The notes below the pieces were generated by a model, which was given only the letters and a program-made list of their open reading frames with translations, was not told where the DNA came from and did not search any database. This document shows positions 1 to 5,659 of a stretch of 6,358 nt of DNA, in pieces (position 1 is the stretch's first letter; each line of letters opens with the position of its first letter). The translations under genes were made by a program, and so were the position numbers. This stretch comes from Treponema sp. (GTDB lineage Bacteria > Spirochaetota > Spirochaetia > Treponematales > UBA12059): the NCBI GenBank assembly GCA_012517645.1, contig JAAYUR010000079.1, positions 1-6,358 of the forward strand. The letters are read 5' to 3'.

Positions 1-74
1 GATATAGGGGGATGGGGCGCGCAGCCCGTCGGGGCCCGCCCGGTGCTTATCTACGAAGAAAGCCTAGCAACTAA
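1..74 (+). other. possible 3' end of an unidentified gene at the left edge
   Basis: Two plus-strand frames are open from the left edge. The frame starting at base 3 ends at TAA (72-74), giving a tail of GAYLRRKPSN. The frame starting at base 1 reads through as ARPVLIYEESLATKG and on across the heptad repeat to about 261, where it overlaps the 3' end of the START-like gene. The first 60 bases are GC-rich, as coding DNA of this genome is. The stretch is too short to identify a protein or to decide between frames. No gene starting on the minus strand here looks credible. A convergent gene ending near 74 is the simplest reading. Confidence 0.2.
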
Positions 75-83
75 GGGGAGGAC

Positions 84-205
84 AGTCAACAGTGGGCGGT
101 GGACGGTGGACGGGAATGCAAGCAGAAAGTGGTGGATGTTCACGCTGGGGCGATGGACGCGGCCGCCGTGTTCCTCCCGCTTCCGTCCACCGTTCACGGT
201 CCACC
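84..205. repeat. inverted array of 7-nt units (GGTGGAC / GTCCACC)
   Basis: The left arm is four tandem heptamers: AGTCAAC (84-90), AGTGGGC (91-97), GGTGGAC (98-104) and GGTGGAC (105-111). The right arm is three heptamers of the complementary sense: GTCCACC (185-191), GTTCACG (192-198) and GTCCACC (199-205). Bases 99-113 pair with 183-197 over 15 bp with a single G-T position, enclosing about 69 nt. The stop codon (194-196) of the minus-strand START-like gene lies inside the right arm, so its last residues (GGP) are encoded by repeat units. There is no T-run, so this is not a standard intrinsic terminator. The 114-182 centre shows no recognisable content. Confidence 0.65.
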
Positions 206-910
206 CTTACGCGCTTCCCTTACATACCGCTCCAGCAGGTCCTTCACCTCCCCGGGAGTGAAGGTCCGGATGGCCCCGGCCATGCCGGGAAACGCCTTGC
301 GGATCCCGGGCCGGGAAAAGCCCCGCATGTAGACGCAGGATTTCCCGTCCACGGTCACGGGCAGGACGTACCAGGACGAGAAGGATTCGTAGAGGTTGCC
401 GGAGGGGTTCGACAGGAGGCGGGAGCGCTGACCGAAGCCCCCGTCCGGCAGGTGCTCCTCCTCGTACTCCAGTACGAGGTCGTACCGGACCTTGATACCC
501 AGGATGGACATCCCCACGTTCTGGGCGACCCGGATGCGGCCTCCCTCCCGGGACTCCACCCGGGCGGAGAAAAGACGGGGGGAATACCGGGGCTGACCCT
601 CGTAGTCGGTCAATACGCGAACCATGGCCTCGAAGGGAACCTGGAAGACTCCATGGAGTTCGGACCACCCGGCTATTCGGCTCTCTCCGCTGTCCGGATC
701 TTTCCAAAGCTCCGCCTCCATCTCGGTAACGATCGGTTTTTCCAGGAGCGCCCGAAAATCAGCGCCGGGCGCCACCCCCCAGCGGTACTCGTCCGGCGTG
801 CCGGGACCCTCGGCGCTTGCCAGGCTCGAGGCGGCCAGGAATGCCGCGGCCCAAAGGAGGCGAAACCTGCGGGGGGCGCGGACGGGTCGATCTCGAGGGT
901 ATCCTGCCAT
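194..910 (-). CDS. exported START/SRPBCC-fold (lipid-binding-like) protein
   Basis: This is a 238-residue protein. The N-terminus has an Arg-rich n-region (residues 6-17), a hydrophobic core (LLWAAAFLAASSLA, 18-31) and a likely signal peptidase I site after ALA-like ASA at 31-33, so export to the periplasm is expected. The mature part resembles START-domain proteins of the SRPBCC fold: an early strand and helix region with FQVPFEAMVRVLTDYEGQP around 89-107, alternating strands, and a C-terminal helix (EVKDLLERYVREA). Such proteins form a hydrophobic pocket for lipid or another small ligand; no ligand can be named here. It is the last gene of the parA-parB operon, beginning 16 nt after parB. 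The ATG at 908-910 has no clear Shine-Dalgarno, so coupled translation from parB is likely. Its stop codon sits in the heptad repeat. The fold assignment rests on resemblance only. Confidence 0.75.
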   Translation of the reverse strand: MAGYPRDRPVRAPRRFRLLWAAAFLAASSLASAEGPGTPDEYRWGVAPGADFRALLEKPIVTEMEAELWKDPDSGESRIAGWSELHGVFQVPFEAMVRVLTDYEGQPRYSPRLFSARVESREGGRIRVAQNVGMSILGIKVRYDLVLEYEEEHLPDGGFGQRSRLLSNPSGNLYESFSSWYVLPVTVDGKSCVYMRGFSRPGIRKAFPGMAGAIRTFTPGEVKDLLERYVREARKGGP

Positions 911-926
911 GGCGCGTGGGGACCGG

Positions 927-1844
927 TCAGGCCTTGCCGCCGGTCATGAGATCGAAAACCCGCTCCAGGTCGTCCAGGGAAAAGTATTCGATGGTGATGG
1001 AACCCTTTTTCGAATCCCCTTTTACCTGGACCTTGGTGCCGAAGTACCCGATGAGCTTCTGTTCCAAGTCCCGGAGGTCCGGGTCCAGGGTCTTGCGGAC
1101 CGTCTCCGGCTTGCGGGCCGGAGCAGGCCGCTTGCCCGCGTTGAAATCCGCGGCTAGGGCTTCCGCCTCCCGGACGGAGAGCCCTTCCGCCAGGATCCGC
1201 CGGAAGAGGCTCCAGCGGTCATCGTCGGAACCCACCGCAAGCACGGCACGGGCATGCCCGGGGCTCAGGTCCCCCCGGCGCAGGGCTTCCAGCATCTCCG
1301 CGGGCAGCTTAAGAAGACGCAAAGCATTGGCCACCGCCGGTCGGCTCTTCCCGACCTTCTCGGCGACCTCTTCCTGGGAAATCCGAGCGGTTTCCATGAG
1401 GGCCTTGTACGCCTCGGCCTCCTCCACGGGGTTGAGATCCTCCCGTTGGATATTTTCGATCAGGGCGATCTCCAGCTTCTTCTCGGGGGTAAAGGATCGG
1501 ACCACTACGGGGACTTCCCGGAGTCCGGCTTTTTCCGCGGCCTTAAAGCGCCGTTCGCCCGCCACGATCAGGTAGGTCCCGTCCCCGGAATCCTCCACGA
1601 TCACAGGCTGGATGATCCCGTGCCTGCGTATCGAGGAGGCCAGTTCCTCCAGGGCGGCCTCGTCGAAGGTCTTCCGGGGTTGGAGGGGGTTGGGAACGAG
1701 CTTGCCCAGGGGCACGCTCCGCAATCCCTCGGGCACAAGGGGACGGTGCTCCCCTTCCCGGCCCTCCAGGGCCTCCAAGCGGACCTCGACCTCGCTCTCG
1801 GGGATCAGGGCTCCCAGCCCCTTGCCCAGTCCGAACTTAGCCAC
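927..1844 (-). CDS. parB: ParB/Spo0J chromosome-partitioning protein
   Basis: This is a 305-residue ParB of normal length. In the family, ParB loads at parS sites, uses CTP to clamp and spread along DNA, and stimulates ParA. The N-terminal FGLGKGLGALIP (4-15) is the usual ParA-contact segment. The CTP-binding core has GERR at 96-99 and ENIQRE at 130-135 (with EDLNPVEEA following). A helix-turn-helix for parS recognition spans about 156-178 (SQEEVAEKVGKSRPAVANAL). A Pro/Lys/Ala linker (about 237-248) leads to the C-terminal dimerisation domain (255-305). The start is GTG (1842-1844), overlapping the end of parA by 8 nt, with a strong Shine-Dalgarno (GAGGAGGT, 1853-1860) 8 nt upstream inside parA. 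Co-transcription and coupled translation with parA are very likely. It is the chromosomal type rather than a plasmid type. Confidence 0.96.
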   Translation of the reverse strand: MAKFGLGKGLGALIPESEVEVRLEALEGREGEHRPLVPEGLRSVPLGKLVPNPLQPRKTFDEAALEELASSIRRHGIIQPVIVEDSGDGTYLIVAGERRFKAAEKAGLREVPVVVRSFTPEKKLEIALIENIQREDLNPVEEAEAYKALMETARISQEEVAEKVGKSRPAVANALRLLKLPAEMLEALRRGDLSPGHARAVLAVGSDDDRWSLFRRILAEGLSVREAEALAADFNAGKRPAPARKPETVRKTLDPDLRDLEQKLIGYFGTKVQVKGDSKKGSITIEYFSLDDLERVFDLMTGGKA

Positions 1845-2592
1845 GGGAAAGGACCTCCTCGGCCAAGCGCTCGTAGCTCTTGGCCCCTACGCAGTCCGGA
1901 TCATACAGACATACAGGAAGCCCGTGGGACGGGGCCTCCGAGAGCCGCACGTTTCGGGGGATGATGGTCCGAAAGACCCGATCCTTGAAGTACTGAGAGA
2001 CCTGCTGAACCACCTGCTGGGCCAGCTTGGTACGGGAATCATACATGGTGAACAGGATCCCGCCGATCCGCAGACGGGGATTCATGCTCTTCTGCACGAG
2101 GCTGACGGTCTGGAGAATAAGGGTGAGCCCCTCCAAGGCGAAGTACTCGCACTGCAGAGGAATCAGGACCTCATCCGCCGCGTTGAGCCCGTTCAGGGTG
2201 AGAACCCCCAGGGATGGAGGACAGTCGATCAGGATGAAGTCATACCGATCCTGGACGGGACCGAGGGCATGCTTGAGATAATCGTTCCTGTCTTGCTTGT
2301 CCACCAGCTCCACCGTCGCACCCGAGAGTTCGATCGAGGAAGGCGCCAGATCGAGCTTTTCCACCTTCGTCGGCACGATCACGTCCGCCAAGGCCAGAGA
2401 CCCGGAGAGAACCTCGTAGATGCCCCGGGAACCGGTTTTGCCCCCTACCCCGCTGGTCAGGTTCGACTGAGGATCGAAATCCACGAGGAGGACGCGCTTT
2501 CCGGCCCGGGCCAGGTACGCTCCGAGGTTTATGGCCGAGGTGGTTTTCCCGACCCCGCCTTTCTGGTTGACGAAAACGACGGTTCTGGCCAT
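1837..2592 (-). CDS. parA: ParA/Soj chromosome-partitioning ATPase
   Basis: This is a 251-residue ParA-family P-loop ATPase of the short, chromosomal (Soj) type, with no N-terminal DNA-binding extension. It shows the deviant Walker A motif KGGVGKTT (11-18) with the signature first lysine, the A' motif DFDPQ (38-42), and Walker B ILIDCPPS (120-127). The later conserved PRNVRLSEAPSHG segment is also present. In the family, ATP-bound dimers coat the nucleoid and ParB triggers hydrolysis, which moves the origin region. The ATG (2590-2592) is preceded by AAGGA at a normal distance. Its 3' end overlaps parB. The stretch FTMYDSRTKLAQQVVQQV resembles spirochaete orthologues; this lineage hint comes from memory. 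Upstream lies a candidate extended -10 promoter flanked by inverted repeats. Confidence 0.96.
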   Translation of the reverse strand: MARTVVFVNQKGGVGKTTSAINLGAYLARAGKRVLLVDFDPQSNLTSGVGGKTGSRGIYEVLSGSLALADVIVPTKVEKLDLAPSSIELSGATVELVDKQDRNDYLKHALGPVQDRYDFILIDCPPSLGVLTLNGLNAADEVLIPLQCEYFALEGLTLILQTVSLVQKSMNPRLRIGGILFTMYDSRTKLAQQVVQQVSQYFKDRVFRTIIPRNVRLSEAPSHGLPVCLYDPDCVGAKSYERLAEEVLSRG

Positions 2593-2657
2593 CAGAACAT
2601 CCTTCTCCCGTACCGTCCGAATTGGGTGCAGCCGCTCCTCGATCCCTACCGAATCCC

Positions 2658-2698
2658 GGAACGGCGGTTCCGCATTCTACCATACGCGCAGGGAACCG
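2658..2698 (-). promoter_or_regulatory. candidate parA promoter (extended -10) with flanking inverted repeats
   Basis: On the minus strand TGG-TAGAAT (2674-2682) matches an extended -10 (TGnTATAAT), which would place the transcript start near 2667 and give a leader of about 75 nt before parA. No good -35 is seen, which fits the extended -10 type. CGGTTCC (2665-2671) and GGAACCG (2692-2698) form a perfect 7-bp inverted repeat bracketing the -10. A third half-site, GGAAC (2658-2662), makes a tighter palindrome with GTTCC (2667-2671). This could be an operator for autoregulation, but that is inference. Confidence 0.35.
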
Positions 2699-2717
2699 TG
2701 CTACAAAGCCCACCGGC

Positions 2718-2747
2718 TTGACCGGACTCGCGGTATATCAGTACTGT
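2718..2747 (+). promoter_or_regulatory. weak candidate promoter for the NifU-like gene
   Basis: TTGACC (2718-2723), a 5/6 match to the -35 consensus, is followed after 18 nt by TACTGT (2742-2747), a poor -10. The predicted leader would be about 120 nt long. It would contain a 9-nt direct repeat, ATAGGGCGC (2754-2762 and 2794-2802, exactly 40 nt apart), and the hairpin at 2815-2845. Confidence 0.22.
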
Positions 2748-2814
2748 ACCTACATAGGGCGCGGCTCCCGGTATGGTTACAGCCTTTCCGGCTATAGGGC
2801 GCATCGCCGATGGC

Positions 2815-2845
2815 GTGTCCAAGAAGCCCATCGCGAATTGGACAC
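2815..2845 (+). repeat. 8-bp inverted repeat (hairpin) upstream of the NifU-like gene
   Basis: GTGTCCAA (2815-2822) and TTGGACAC (2838-2845) are perfect reverse complements separated by 15 nt. The repeat ends 27 nt before the start codon of the NifU-like gene. It has no T-run, so a leader hairpin or protein-binding site is more likely than a terminator. The core TGTCCAA/TTGGACA recurs in the terminator stem at 3257-3293. Confidence 0.45.
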
Positions 2846-2872
2846 CCCGAATCCACGAGATCGAGGTATAGC

Positions 2873-3097
2873 ATGCTCAAGGAAAAGGTACAGAAAGCCA
2901 TACAGGATGTCCGCCCTTCCCTTCAGGCGGACGGAGGGGATATCGAACTCGTTTCCGTATCCGACGACGGAATCGTAAAGGTCCGGCTCAAGGGCGCCTG
3001 CGGATCCTGCCCGATGGCGACCATGACCCTCAAGAACGGCGTCGAGAATTACCTCAAGAAGGTGATTCCGGAGGTTACCTCGGTAGTACAGGCCTAG
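2873..3097 (+). CDS. NifU-like C-terminal-domain Fe-S scaffold/carrier protein
   Basis: This is a 74-residue one-domain protein matching the C-terminal domain of NifU (the Nfu type). It has the hallmark RPSLQADGGD (14-23) and the metal-binding CGSC motif (Cys43 and Cys46) followed by MATMTLKNGVE. In the family, two subunits hold a [4Fe-4S] cluster between their CxxC motifs and pass it to target enzymes in the cytoplasm. The ATG at 2873 is preferred over an in-frame ATG at 2810, because the conserved domain begins at once and GAGGT (2863-2867) lies 5 nt upstream; that spacing is slightly short. The extra 21 residues from 2810 would cover the hairpin and resemble no domain. It ends with TAG at the normal family terminus. 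It stands alone, diverging from parA and converging on the desulforedoxin-like gene. Confidence 0.93.
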   Translation: MLKEKVQKAIQDVRPSLQADGGDIELVSVSDDGIVKVRLKGACGSCPMATMTLKNGVENYLKKVIPEVTSVVQA

Positions 3098-3250
3098 CGG
3101 GGTCTAGAAAGAGACCGGGGACCCGTATCAACGCCGCCGAGGTTTGTCGATTCCCCATAGAAACGCAAGGTGAACGGAAAAAGATAATAAGGTTTGAAGG
3201 AGCTTCGGGTACTGCCGTGCCCTGTTCTGTTTCTTTCGAGCCGCTCCCAG

Positions 3251-3293
3251 AAAAAAGGCTGTCCAAAAAGCCTGTTCGTCTTTTTGGACAGCC
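3251..3293 (-). terminator. strong intrinsic terminator, mainly for the minus-strand genes
   Basis: GGCTGTCCAAAAAG (3257-3270) and CTTTTTGGACAGCC (3280-3293) form a perfect 14-bp stem around a 9-nt loop. Read on the minus strand, the stem is followed by six Ts (complement of 3251-3256) and starts 37 nt after the stop codon of the desulforedoxin-like gene. On the plus strand the downstream stretch (3294-3320) is only loosely T-rich, so it may also end NifU-like transcripts, less efficiently. The 3098-3250 stretch between the NifU-like stop and this terminator shows no gene. Confidence 0.85.
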
Positions 3294-3330
3294 GATTCCT
3301 TGATGGTCGATTTTTGTTTACCGAACGTTG

Positions 3331-3519
3331 TCACTTCACCCCGTCATCACAGGCGTCGTCCGGCTGGTTGAACCGGGCGGTTTCGGCGGAATAGGCCTTG
3401 CCGCAGAGGTCCATGGGGATCTCCTCCATTTTGTGGCCGCAGCAATCGGGGGCGGAGTTCGTGTCCTTCACGATCGCTTCCTTGCCGCAGTCCTTGCATT
3501 TATACGCCTTGTCTGCCAT
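3331..3519 (-). CDS. small desulforedoxin-like Cys4 metal protein
   Basis: This is a 62-residue acidic protein. Its first 31 residues follow the desulforedoxin pattern: YKCKDCG (Cys8, Cys11), then after 14 residues an adjacent pair in DCCGHKM (Cys26, Cys27). Desulforedoxin, and the N-terminal domain of desulfoferrodoxin, bind a single iron with such CxxC...CC ligands as a rubredoxin-type centre used in electron transfer. A structural zinc ribbon is the main alternative and cannot be excluded from sequence. The remaining 31 residues extend past the usual desulforedoxin length and carry two more cysteines (39 and 57) of unknown purpose. The ATG has a strong but close Shine-Dalgarno (GAGGAGGAG, 3522-3530). 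It lies 117 nt after cheB on the same strand, with its own candidate promoter, and is followed by the strong terminator. A role in oxidative stress defence is possible but only inferred. Confidence 0.82.
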   Translation of the reverse strand: MADKAYKCKDCGKEAIVKDTNSAPDCCGHKMEEIPMDLCGKAYSAETARFNQPDDACDDGVK

Positions 3520-3565
3520 AGCTCCTCCTCTTCAGCCGTCGCTGTCGAACATTGTTCCTACTATC

Positions 3566-3594
3566 AATGTACTGCTTCGGGGTCGGGCCGTAAA
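3566..3594 (-). promoter_or_regulatory. candidate promoter for the desulforedoxin-like gene
   Basis: On the minus strand TTTACG (3589-3594) and TACATT (3566-3571) each match the sigma-70 -35 and -10 consensus at 4 of 6 positions, with the ideal 17-nt spacing. Transcription would begin near 3559, about 40 nt before the start codon. It suggests expression independent of cheB, though read-through from cheB is also possible because no terminator is seen in 3520-3636. Confidence 0.35.
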
Positions 3595-3636
3595 GCCATG
3601 CCGAGAAGCCGGTTACCCGGAACGACCGTCTGCGGC

Positions 3637-4773
3637 TCAACGATGCTGGCGAGCCAGCTCCGAGATCCTATCCGCCATCCGGTCCAGGGGTACCTGTTCC
3701 GTAACATGGCCCAGATCGAAGGCCACCTTGGGCATTCCGTAGACCACGCTGGAACCCTCGTCCTGCCCTAGAGTGATGCTCCCTTCCTTGTACAAGGTCC
3801 CAAGCTCCCGGGCCCCGTCCCGCCCCATGCCGGTCATTATGACGCCCAAGGCCCGGTTACCGAACTCCCGGGCCACGCTCGCGAACAGCACGTCCGCGCT
3901 GGGCCGATGCCCGTTTTCGGGGGGGGCGTCGGAAAGCCGAGCCACGGCCGCGAGGCTCTTTTTTTCAACCAATAGATGCTTGTCTCCGGGGGCGATAAGG
4001 ACCCGGCCCGGTTTCAGGATATCACCGTCCGAGGCCTCCTTGACGTCCAGAGGACAAATCCTATCCAGGCTTCGGGCGAATTCCTCCGTGAATCCCGGAG
4101 GCATGTGCTGCACCACGACCACCGGCGCCGCCAGGTTCGGATCGATCCGCGCGAAAACCTGGCGAAGCGCGTTCGGACCGCCCGTAGAGATTCCGATAGC
4201 GATCAGGTCGATCGGGCCGGGCGCCCGGGAGGGAACAGGCCGGCCCGAAGCCTTCGGTTCCCGGAGGGCGGAGGGAACCGGCCGGGCCACGCCAGCCTCT
4301 TTCCCCAGCATCAACTCCGGGTACTCGAAAGGATACGCGGCAGGGGTCTTCCCCTTGCTGTTTTGGTACCGGGTACCGTAGACCAGCAGAAGCCGGGCGA
4401 GCTCACCCGCGACCGTGTGGATGTCCGAGGATACCGAGCCGGAGGGCTTGGTGATAAAATCCGACGCTCCCAGAGCCAGAGCCTCCATCGTGATCTCGGC
4501 CCCCTTCCGGGCCACCGCGGAAAGGACGACCACGGGGACATCGATGCCTAGACGGCGCCGCTCCTTCAGAAACTCGATTCCGTTCATCTCGGGCATCTCG
4601 ATGTCCAGGACGATCACATCGGGATTGCACCGCGGGATCTTCTGCAAAGCGAACAACCCGTTCATGGCCTTGTCCGCCACCCGGAGGCCCGGGGTCGCCT
4701 CGATCATCTTGGAGACCAGATTTCGCATCAGCGCGGAGTCGTCGACCACAAGGACATTCACGGGATCCGGCAC
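3637..4773 (-). CDS. cheB: CheB chemotaxis response regulator / receptor methylesterase-deamidase
   Basis: This is a 378-residue two-domain protein. The receiver domain (about 5-125) has the acidic pair Asp11-Asp12, phospho-acceptor Asp57 in VLDIEMPEMNG, switch Ser85 and Lys109 in FITKP. A Pro/Arg-rich linker (about 140-186) joins it to the methylesterase domain (188-375), which carries the catalytic triad: Ser196 in GISTGGP, His223 in VQHMP and Asp319 in MTGMGRDG. In the family, phosphorylation by CheA unlocks the esterase, which removes methyl groups from (and deamidates) receptor glutamyl sites, opposing CheR. All key residues are intact. The start is GTG (4771-4773) with GGAGG (4781-4785) 7 nt upstream. 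It follows cheR, presumably in one transcript; between them is a 6-bp GC hairpin (4803-4820) without a T-run. No cheA is in the window, so its kinase is encoded elsewhere. Confidence 0.96.
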   Translation of the reverse strand: MPDPVNVLVVDDSALMRNLVSKMIEATPGLRVADKAMNGLFALQKIPRCNPDVIVLDIEMPEMNGIEFLKERRRLGIDVPVVVLSAVARKGAEITMEALALGASDFITKPSGSVSSDIHTVAGELARLLLVYGTRYQNSKGKTPAAYPFEYPELMLGKEAGVARPVPSALREPKASGRPVPSRAPGPIDLIAIGISTGGPNALRQVFARIDPNLAAPVVVVQHMPPGFTEEFARSLDRICPLDVKEASDGDILKPGRVLIAPGDKHLLVEKKSLAAVARLSDAPPENGHRPSADVLFASVAREFGNRALGVIMTGMGRDGARELGTLYKEGSITLGQDEGSSVVYGMPKVAFDLGHVTEQVPLDRMADRISELARQHR

Positions 4774-4802
4774 TCTGATTCCTCCAAGGATGTAGTGCGG
4801 CG

Positions 4803-4820
4803 CGCCCGAGCAGCCGGGCG
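4803..4820 (-). other. short GC-rich hairpin between cheR and cheB
   Basis: CGCCCG (4803-4808) and CGGGCG (4815-4820) form a 6-bp stem with a 6-nt loop, 17 nt before the cheB ribosome binding site on the minus strand. There is no T-run, so it is not a standard terminator. It could slow ribosomes or protect the cheB mRNA end, but this is speculative. Confidence 0.3.
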
Positions 4821-4837
4821 GCTTGAGGTTGCATCCA

Positions 4838-4888
4838 TTATACCTTGACGTCCTTCTTGTAAAAGCACGCCCACTCGGTTTTCACGAA
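4838..4888 (-). other. in-frame continuation of cheR beyond its amber codon
   Basis: After the TAG at 4889-4891 the cheR frame stays open for 16 codons, reading FVKTEWACFYKKDVKV, and then meets TAA (4838-4840). This segment has the character of the final strand of CheR proteins, in which an aromatic and hydrophobic run ends in Tyr-x-Lys. Added to the 256 residues upstream, plus one for the TAG position, it gives 273 residues, a usual CheR length. The likeliest reading is that this was, or still is, the true C-terminus of CheR, split off by a single-base change to TAG or by a base-call error. Confidence 0.6.
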
Positions 4889-5659
4889 CTAGAACCGGGT
4901 GTTCATCCCGAACAACGATTCGCTATGACCGATGAAAAGAAAGGACTTCGGTCCCATCGTCTCGTAGAAACGCTCCACGGCGGCCTTCTGGGCCGCTTCA
5001 TCGAAATAGATGAGGACATTTCGACAAAAGACGATATCCATGTTGCGAAGCCCGGAATCGTTTTTTAGGTTATGATAATCGAACCGGACGAGCTTCTTGA
5101 TCTCATCCCGGATCTGCCAACCGTTGGGCTTCCGCTCGAAATACTTCGGCAGGTAAGGCTCGGGAACCCCGACAACACGGGAATCCGGGTAGAATCCTTC
5201 CTTTCCCACCAAAAGCGACTTGAGGCTGATATCGCTGGCTACAATCTCGCAGGACCACCCAGGGGGCAACACCTCCCGGAGCAAGATCGCGATCGTATAA
5301 GGCTCCTCCCCCGTCGAACAACCCGCGCTCCATACCCGGATCTTTCGGTCCGAGGATGCCCCCCGGATCCGAATCAGTTCCGGAACAACGAATTTCTCCA
5401 GGGCATCGAAGTGCGGTTGATTCCGGAAGAAGCGGGTCAGGTTGGTGGTCACCGAATCCAGGAGGATTTTTAGCTCCTCCCGGTCCTTCGTGATGAGAGC
5501 GTAATAATCCCGAAGACTATCGGACTTCTTCTCCCGCAGACGTTCGCGGAGCCGGCTTTCCAGAATAGAGCGATTGGTTGCCGAGAAATGGATCCCGCTC
5601 TCGTCGTAGATCAGCTTTCGGTACAGCTCGAACTCGGCGTCGGGTAGAAAGTCGGACAT
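4889..5659 (-). CDS. cheR: CheR chemoreceptor methyltransferase, ending at an in-frame amber codon
   Basis: This is a 256-residue S-adenosylmethionine-dependent methyltransferase that, in the family, methylates glutamates of chemoreceptors for adaptation. The N-terminal helical domain (1-65) leads to the conserved TTNLTRFFRN (71-80). The SAM-binding core has WSAGCSTGEEPYT (110-122), ASDIS (141-145) and FCRNVLIYFD (211-220), and the late FIGHSESLFG (242-251). The protein stops at TAG right after NTRF, about 16 residues short of the usual end, and the missing piece is present in frame downstream. In the methyltransferase fold that piece should form the last beta-strand, so the short product may be unstable. 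The ATG (5657-5659) has GGAAGG about 8 nt upstream. It precedes cheB on the same strand, 115 nt away (64 nt if counted from the TAA). Function of the locus depends on how the amber codon is treated. Confidence 0.93.
   Translation of the reverse strand: MSDFLPDAEFELYRKLIYDESGIHFSATNRSILESRLRERLREKKSDSLRDYYALITKDREELKILLDSVTTNLTRFFRNQPHFDALEKFVVPELIRIRGASSDRKIRVWSAGCSTGEEPYTIAILLREVLPPGWSCEIVASDISLKSLLVGKEGFYPDSRVVGVPEPYLPKYFERKPNGWQIRDEIKKLVRFDYHNLKNDSGLRNMDIVFCRNVLIYFDEAAQKAAVERFYETMGPKSFLFIGHSESLFGMNTRF

Noticed and set aside
92..949. 285-residue plus-strand open frame overlapping the START-like gene
   Set aside because: It is antisense to a gene with a signal peptide and a recognisable fold, and its product is low-complexity Gly/Pro/Arg-rich without any motif. 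High GC leaves antisense frames open.
1612..2721. 369-residue plus-strand open frame across parA and parB
   Set aside because: It lies antisense to two genes with complete family motifs. The translation shows no domain and is typical of a GC-rich shadow frame.
2593..2872. tRNA or small RNA gene in the parA/NifU-like divergent region
   Set aside because: No cloverleaf, T-loop (GGTTCGA) or conserved RNA element could be found; short inverted and direct repeats are all that is visible.
3098..3120. Terminator directly after the NifU-like gene (GGTCT/AGACC)
   Set aside because: The stem is only 5 bp and has no T-run after it. The strong stem at 3257-3293 is the better candidate.
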